Notes under the pieces: generated by a model
The model's database searches: none
The model's input: only the letters and a program-made list of their open reading frames with translations
What the model was told of the DNA's origin: nothing
Program-made: the position numbers and the translations under genes
Shown: positions 58,297 to 64,000 of the stretch, piece by piece
How the letters are laid out: the number at the start of each line of letters is the position of its first letter
Position numbering within the stretch: the stretch's first letter is position 1
Assembly (NCBI GenBank): GCA_006538405.1
Contig: BJKQ01000002.1
Coordinates: forward strand, 2,294,001-2,358,000
Reading direction: 5' to 3'
Origin: Hansfordia pulvinata
Lineage: Eukaryota > Ascomycota > Sordariomycetes > Xylariales
Length of the DNA: 64,000 bases

Positions 58297-59318
58297 TTAC
58301 GATGTGCTGCTCTTTCCGTACTTGGCCTTGCCCATCGTAAACGGCACGTACTTGTACTTGATCATGTGCTGAATTTGCTTGCGCACTGTTGAATAGAGGT
58401 GTTAGTTGGGTCCAATATGACTGTCCCTTACCCTGCCCCCCGGCATGAGCGCGAAGCTTCGGCACACCTCATACCTCAGCTACATTCGACTGCTGGGAAA
58501 TGCGAGCGGCTGCTGAGAAAAGGGGGCCGGCACAGATTTCAGTTGCGACTTACTCGTAAGAACAAAAAGGATGATCCAGTACATGACGAGGACAGGCCAA
58601 AAGACGGGCACGTTGAATATTTCGAAAAAGGAGCAGACGAAAGCGATAACGATAGCCCGCGTGGCGCCGTGCCAAAACTTGAACTCGGGGAGGCGGCGAA
58701 TGAAAGGGCGGAACTCTTCGTCCTGCTTGGTAGGCAGGCCGCCAGCCGAACCGTCCTCCATCTCCATGTCGAGGGCGTCGTTTGAGGGGTCAAACTTGGG
58801 CGATAGGAAAGCGAGGAACATGTTGAGAAGGTAGATGCCGAGAGCATATGCGACTGAAGAGGGAAGGTTAGCATAAGCCGACTGCACGAAGCCATCCCCA
58901 CTGTGCCTGGAGCAGAGCGCGGCATTCTCTAGCCGAGAAAAGAGGCGTAGCCACTGACCAATGTACCATCCTTGCGCAAACAGAATGCGAAGGAAGAAGA
59001 GGAATAGGGTCACGCCGGTGGCAGCCCATCTGTAGGTCAAATACGGGGTTGACTGGTCGAGAAGAGCTTGGTATTGCTGCGATATGAATGCGCGTCAGTT
59101 TGCTACATCATCGCAATGTCGCCTGTGACATTTCGAAGCCAGACACCAGGGGCAGTGATGGATGCTTCAAAGGCGTGAAGCAATCTTGACCACGGCGGAG
59201 AGGCATGCGGGAGATGAGAGGCGAGGGTGGAGGGGTAAAAACTGACCCTCGCGAGCTTAGAGGTCTGCGCCTGGGCGGCGGCGAAAGGGGTCTGGTCGGT
59301 GGGCTCGATGTTCTCCAT
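58297..59318 (-). CDS. RER1: Golgi-to-ER retrieval receptor Rer1
   Basis: Four-span membrane protein of early Golgi/COPI vesicles that returns ER membrane proteins by their transmembrane segments. Exons: 59318-59247, 59076-58959, 58853-58554 and 58385-58297, 192 residues (the usual length is about 190). Visible features are the N-terminal helix, QYQALLDQSTPYLTYRW, hydrophobic spans TGVTLFLFFLRILFAQ and YALGIYLLNMFLAFL, the hallmark LSPKFDPSNDA, RPFIRRLPEFKFWH, the paired spans AIVIAFVCSFFEIF and FWPVLVMYWIILFVLT, and the tail MRKQIQHMIKYKYVPF. Intron 1 uses a GTCAGT donor, as does intron 2. Intron 2 (58854-58958, 105 nt) is stop-free and in frame, so unspliced RNA would insert 35 residues. 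The intron 3 donor TTACGA|GTAAGT overlaps a TACTCGTA word. Confidence 0.97.
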
Positions 59319-59757
59319 GGTAGGCGATGGGTAGGGTCAAGTCGCGTGAATGAGCGAGAGCGCGACGTGGGTTTCGGAGTCCCTGAGGTGCGTGGTGCGG
59401 TACGGTTGACGATGAAGCGCTGGAGACAGCCGTGGAGTCGTAGTGGGAGCTTTTGGAGGAGAGACGATGGCAAAGGGGAACACGTCGAGAAGGTTCATTT
59501 GAAGTTACCACACCCTTTGCAGAACCGTCCAGTTCAGTTTGGGGGTCCCGAAGTGGCCGCGCTGCCCGTTGACGCGGGCTCCCTCCAGTGGGAATAGGTA
59601 CCTGTTGAGCACTGGTACTTAGGTACTGGCTGTGGTCTGGGTCTGAAAGGGTGTACAGAAAGGGACACGCAACATTTCCCGGCCCTGCGCACGAGCTGGC
59701 GGCAGGCGAGGCTCCAGCCCGGCAGCGACTTTGCGCCGCGCCACGTTCTGGACCCAG

Positions 59758-59771
59758 TACGAGTACTCGTA
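59758..59771. repeat. 14-bp palindrome TACGAGTACTCGTA
   Basis: Two overlapping inverted copies of the dispersed word, sharing TA. It is perfectly self-complementary, like a site for a dimeric DNA-binding protein. Confidence 0.9.
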
Positions 59772-60835
59772 CACGTATACCCAAACTCATGGATGCGAAT
59801 TGGGGACTCCATGCGATTCCATTTACCCAACCTTCTTGTGACCAATGAACGCGAGCGAGCAGTCAGCCGCACTGTACACTCCGCGGTCGCTACCCGGAGA
59901 ACTCATACAACGAGCAAATAGCTTGGAGTGCCTCCCTCTTCATAGAGCAGCAGCTTCACACGGTGCTCACACGGTCTGTGTGTCTTTCGAGGACAGAAGG
60001 ACGGAGAAAGACTTCATAGGCCTGCCAAAAGGGCATCCAATCGCTTCTGAACGACACACATCGAACGCAATGGACATAGGCACCCGTCTATATTCGGATT
60101 TTGGGTGGCGCTTCGCAGTATAAATTGGCAGGTGGACTATTGGTGTTAGGATCATTCTGCAGCCGCTCACGCTGCTTTATGAGCATTCATGCCGTGTCCC
60201 GTAGGTGCACGTGTCGAGTATTATCACTGTCCAGGCGAATGGACCTAGTAGTAACTAAGGTACGAGTAGTTTACCCCCGGCCACCAGTTTACTCAACATC
60301 GCCCAGTATCAGATGTTTCACCACTCCCTCAGGATGACACACTTCCAATGGGTGCACGGCTGACCTACCCCATCACACTTGCGGGTGTAATCTTGTACTT
60401 GCACACGCAAGCCTCGTGAGTCTGTTTGGAGAAGTACATTCTCCGATATCGTCTGGGGCAGCGTCAGTGATAAGTGCCATCGATTCACCAGTCATGAGCA
60501 GGTTACTCGTCAAGTCCTGAAGCACCTTAGGTAAGGTATGTACAGCGTTTCTGCCCTGTGCCAATGGAATGAGATAGACCCCCCGCCTTAAAGGCCGGCG
60601 TGCTCGTGCAGCATTAGTACGAGCGTTGACGATGAAAATGGAAGTATGGCCTTTTGACTTATCATTCGTACGGCTCCTTATGTGTCCTGATGCCGCACGT
60701 GGGAAAACGCCGAAAGCTGTAGGGACGAGTAACTAATGGTTGTCAGGTATTCCGAAAACATGCAATCTTAAGCAGAAGGTTTCTGACTGGACCATACCTA
60801 CCGTAAGGAGCTAGTGAATTTGGCTGCTTGACAAC

Positions 60836-60872
60836 TACGAGTACGAATACTTTATGGGTACGAGTACTCGTA
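60836..60872. repeat. TACGAGTA plus 14-bp palindrome TACGAGTACTCGTA
   Basis: A single copy at 60836 is followed at 60859 by the perfect palindrome. GTACGAATAC between them is a near miss of the same word. Confidence 0.9.
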
Positions 60873-61347
60873 CACGCATTCTCGGGCGGAAGCAACCTGG
60901 AAGTCGCTCCTGGCCGTGCCTTGGTCCCAGTGGCGCCATCCAGGGTGTCCCCGTGTCCCCGTCCCTCTCCAGCGCGAGTGATCGGCACCCGCGCGGCTGA
61001 ACGGAGCTTGGAGACGTTGCCCTTCGCATATCCTCGGCCGGCCCGCAGCGGCCAATTGGGCCGACGTCATGCCCCCGAGCTACAAGTACACCAGGCCTCT
61101 TATTCACCTGCTCGCCTCCGCCAAGTCGGTTTCGATCTTGGATTTCGAGCTTCCCCAGTGCTACACGCTGTCTCTGCTCGTCGCCATCACCCCAGCCCAC
61201 ACGCTACCAGGCCATCCGACACGCACAGCTGCGGCTAACTCCTTGAGACGCATCTTCAGAGTATCTGGGAGCGGTGGACTCGCTGCTGTCCCCTCATCAC
61301 CTACCGATCTCGCCCTTCACATGTCAACGAGTGTATAATCGGCTGCC

Positions 61348-62305
61348 ATGTATCAGACAAGCTTGCGCGCCCTGCGACCTGTCGCCTCGGCGCTGCAGCC
61401 GTCGACGCTGCCGCGCCTGGTCCGCCCCTTCTCATCGACGCCCTCGAGAGCTTATGAGTTTGTCCAGACATCCCAGCCCAAGCCGGGCGTCGCCCAGGGT
61501 ACGATACTGGACCACACCAGCCAGCAAGGCTTCCGTGTCGCTTACTAACTACCTACCTACCTAATGTTTCCCAGTCACCCTGAGCCGCCCCAAGGCGCTG
61601 AATGCCCTGTGCACACCCCTCATCCGCGAGCTCAACCAGGCCCTCGGCGAACTCAACGCGTCCGAGGACGTCAAGGCCATCATCCTCACGGGGTCCGAGA
61701 AGGCTTTCGCCGCCGGTGCTGACATCAAAGAGATGGCCCCCCTGACGTTCTCCAAGGCGTACACGGGCGCGTTCATCGAGTCCTGGTCGCAGCTGGTCAC
61801 CCAGGTCAAGAAGCCCATTATTGCCGCCGTTTCAGGCCACGCGCTCGGCGGCGGCTGTGAGCTAGCCATGATGTGCGACATTCTCTACTGCACCTCGTCC
61901 GCCAACTTTGGGCAGCCTGAGATCAAGCTCGGCACCATTCCCGGCGCCGGCGGCAGCCAGCGACTTACTCGGGCTATTGGCAAGTCCAAGGCCATGGAGC
62001 TGATTTTGACGGGCAAGAACTTCTCGGGAGCCGACGCGGCCCAGTGGGGCCTGGCTGCCAAAGCGTTTGATGACTACGATGCCCTGATGGCCGGGGCGCT
62101 GGAGACGGCGGCTACCATTGCCAAGTACTCGACCGTGGCCATTGTCGGCTGCAAGGACGCCGTCAACAAGAGCCAGGACCTGCCGCTGAGAGACGGTGTC
62201 GAGTACGAGAGGAGAGTCTTCCATGGCATCTTTGGTAGCCAGGACCAGAAGATAGGCATGAAGGCGTTTGCCGAGAAGCAGAAGCCGGAGTGGACCAACG
62301 AGTAG
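61348..62305 (+). CDS. Enoyl-CoA hydratase, mitochondrial (ECHS1 type)
   Basis: Hydrates 2-trans-enoyl-CoA to 3-hydroxyacyl-CoA in short-chain beta-oxidation and branched-chain amino-acid breakdown. Two exons: 61348-61498 and 61575-62305, 293 residues, the normal crotonase length. The intron (61499-61574) has branch CTAAC and joins GVAQ to VTLSRPKALNAL. The first 35 residues (MYQTSLRALRPVASAL...RPFSSTPSRAY) are rich in Arg/Ser with no acid, a clear mitochondrial presequence. Crotonase motifs: EKAFAAGADIKEM (oxyanion hole), GHALGGGCELAMMCD with the first catalytic Glu, and FGQPEIKLGTIPGAGGSQRL with the second. The C-terminus KAFAEKQKPEW matches the family. No frame break is seen. Confidence 0.95.
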
Positions 62306-63777
62306 CGCGAGCGAGGGCTAGAACCTCGGTTCATTCTCCTGTGTACATCACCACTACAGAGACGGCAACCCTGCAGCAGTTGAGACCATGTCCGATATCA
62401 TGGGTATTGTTCCTTTAATGTCACCGTGTTGGGTATGTTTACATCTTCTCACGCCCGGCTCTCTCGTGACGCGGCGCCGTGTCTTCCTCGATCTGGGCTT
62501 TCCATCTCATTCATTAGCCGGTCCCGGAGTGCCTGTGGGAAAGTTTTACAAGCAAACGCTTCCGACCTTTGATGCGCAGCCCGAACGGGAGGCGTCTCTG
62601 GTGGCCCGGACCGGAGCACCTCCGTTTATAGCCCCGTGGTCCAGCGAAGCATGGTCGGGTCGCACGTTGCATGAGGCCGAGGCATGCATTTGCCCAAGAT
62701 GGGGCAGTGTACCTACCTACTGCTGAGTACGAGTCAAGGTCCTCGGACGGTCACGAGGATGTCCCGCTGTGCCAGCTTGATGCGCACATCAGTGAGGCCG
62801 GCGGGGCAGGCATCGTGGCCGGCTTGCCAATGGGATATGGACCGTGAGTGGGCTGAACCCCCGCTGCTACCACCTGCGCCACCGCTGAGCCGAGACGGGA
62901 CGAACTGAGCGGACCAATACTCGCACGAGCACAGGCACGCAGGCTTTGGTGCTGAGGGCCCATCAAGATCAGGTGTGGCGCAACTGTCACCACGGCTGCG
63001 CAGTATGTAGTACATTGGCTTGGGTCTTGAGTGTGAGTACCTGGCTCGTATTCAAGACAGAGTTGCGTAAATCGTACTACTTCATGCCATTTATGCTGGT
63101 TATGCCATCTGAGACCGCTTCATGTTCTCAGCTGGGTCGAATTCATACCTCTCGTATGTGAGTGCCTTAACCATCACCCAACTGATGTGGGCGACAGAGG
63201 TCTGGTACTCGCACACGTGAAGTACCTATCTCGCAGACAACTTCGAGGATGTACCACTCCACGCTCCCTCCAGACGCCAGCAGACTGAATCTCCAGCTAC
63301 CTCCTTTACAGGTAGGTAGGTACCTAGACACCTATCTAGGCAAGTACCTAAGGTATAGCAGCTACCTACAGGGCTACCCTACTTCCTCTCCAGCCTAAGA
63401 CGCTGATCACCGCGCCAGCAGGCGGGACGATCGAGAAGTCCCACGGCGTCCCGCACCGCCTCGAGATCCAAGTTCCCCCCTGTGGGCACAAGCACCCTCC
63501 ACGGCGCACCCTACCGCCGGCGTGGACTTGTTGCGCCCTCATCTTTTCCGTCACATCTCTGTACTCTGCCGGGGCTTTCCGTACAGCTTTGCTTTACCCT
63601 GCGCCACGCCGCCGCCGCCCTGGACTTCACCTCTCCTTACCGCACTGCGTTGCGCGGCATCCTTCGGTCCCGCCATACACGACGACAGCAGCAGGCCTCC
63701 GCCATTCTGCCCCTCCTCTAAACCGTGCTGGCCCCTGCCGCGCTCGGGTGCTCGGCGGTGTCAGGTCGCCCTCGGCC
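62306..63777. other. Intergenic region between the hydratase and the RING-finger gene
   Basis: 1.47 kb without a recognised gene. It holds the hydratase 3' end. Bases 63311-63381 are a patch of GTAGGTACCTAG / CACCTATCTAGG words of the dispersed TAGGTA family. From about 63380 the sequence becomes CT-rich and serves as promoter and leader for the next gene. Confidence 0.5.
63311..63381. repeat. TAGGTACCTA-type palindromic patch
   Basis: AGGTAGGTAGGTACCTAGACACC followed by TATCTAGGCAAGTACCTAAGG and CTACCTACAGG. This is the longest patch of the TAGGTA/TACCTA word family in the window. Confidence 0.65.
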
Positions 63778-64000
63778 ATGGACACCGCTTCACGGCCCGG
63801 CGTCGATCTCGAAAAGGAGTTGACCTGCTCGGTGAGTCTCTTTCTTGCCTCGTGCGCGCTACCCGAACCCGCCCAAGACATCAGACAGACATACACACGG
63901 CGCACCGCACGAGACGAGACGAGTTGGGACAAGCAAAGACACCTCGAAAACATTGTTGAAGGTGCAACGCACCACGCCTGGGACCACCACAGCTGACCCC
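63778..64000 (+). CDS. RING-finger protein, 5' end only (cut by the window edge)
   Basis: Only the first exon is inside the window: 63778-63831, 18 codons, MDTASRPGVDLEKELTCS. It is followed by GTGAGT and an intron that appears to run to the edge; the last bases ACAGCTGACCCC hold a CTGAC branch site, so the acceptor should lie just outside. The segment DLEKELTCS is the usual lead-in to a C3HC4 RING (ELTCSICTE...) of CHFR/RNF8-like fungal E3 ubiquitin ligases, with the first zinc-ligand Cys at the end of this exon. The call rests on nine residues plus the well-placed splice site, so it is tentative. Confidence 0.6.

Larger units (their letters stand above)
59319..61347. promoter_or_regulatory. 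Divergent promoter region between RER1 and enoyl-CoA hydratase
   Basis: Two kb between head-to-head genes. It carries six TACGAGTA/TACTCGTA words, including two perfect 14-bp TACGAGTACTCGTA palindromes (59758-59771 and 60859-60872), the only two in the window. They lie 440 bp upstream of RER1 and 490 bp upstream of the hydratase gene. The 61080-61340 part is a CT-rich leader. No gene is recognised. Confidence 0.55.

Overview
This window is nuclear DNA from a filamentous ascomycete (Pezizomycotina, most likely a Sordariomycete). It is GC-rich. Introns are short (about 50-170 nt, one of 466 nt) with GT..AG ends and CTAAC/CTGAC branch sites close to the acceptor. The recognised genes are fungal housekeeping genes plus a FlbC-like developmental regulator. 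I found no tRNA, rRNA, transposon ORF, CRISPR array or secondary-metabolite cluster. Splice sites, domains and counts were read by eye; no database search was run.

Layout from left to right. A FlbC-like C2H2 factor (+, 1554-2823) is followed by a gene-poor block of about 12.8 kb. SF3B1 (-, 15655-19308) and a HELQ/POLQ-type helicase (+, 19970-23105) form a divergent pair, followed by a GPATCH11-like G-patch protein (+, 24061-25362). A second gene-poor block of 8.2 kb precedes SNT2 (+, 33595-39550), which is convergent with an STK16/Env7-type kinase (-, 40529-41881). The kinase is divergent from TRM82 (+, 43175-45202), and TRM82 is convergent with a YDJ1-type DnaJ (-, 46678-48147). The right third holds a small unknown gene (-, 51511-52137), PAF1 (-, 55581-57055), RER1 (-, 58297-59318), a mitochondrial enoyl-CoA hydratase (+, 61348-62305) and the first exon of a RING-finger gene cut by the window edge (+, from 63778).

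The genes do not form one pathway. Loose themes are transcription and chromatin (SNT2, PAF1, FlbC-like), RNA processing and modification (SF3B1, the G-patch protein, TRM82), and protein folding and traffic (YDJ1, RER1, the kinase).

Two things stand out. First, the 8-mer TACGAGTA/TACTCGTA occurs about 57 times by hand count against about 2 expected; all copies are non-coding except one across an RER1 splice donor. It sometimes forms the 14-bp palindrome TACGAGTACTCGTA. Second, reading frames break at four or five places in three conserved genes (SNT2, the kinase, YDJ1). Every break lies in a C or G run, and each would be cured by one extra C. This looks like a systematic homopolymer undercall rather than gene decay.
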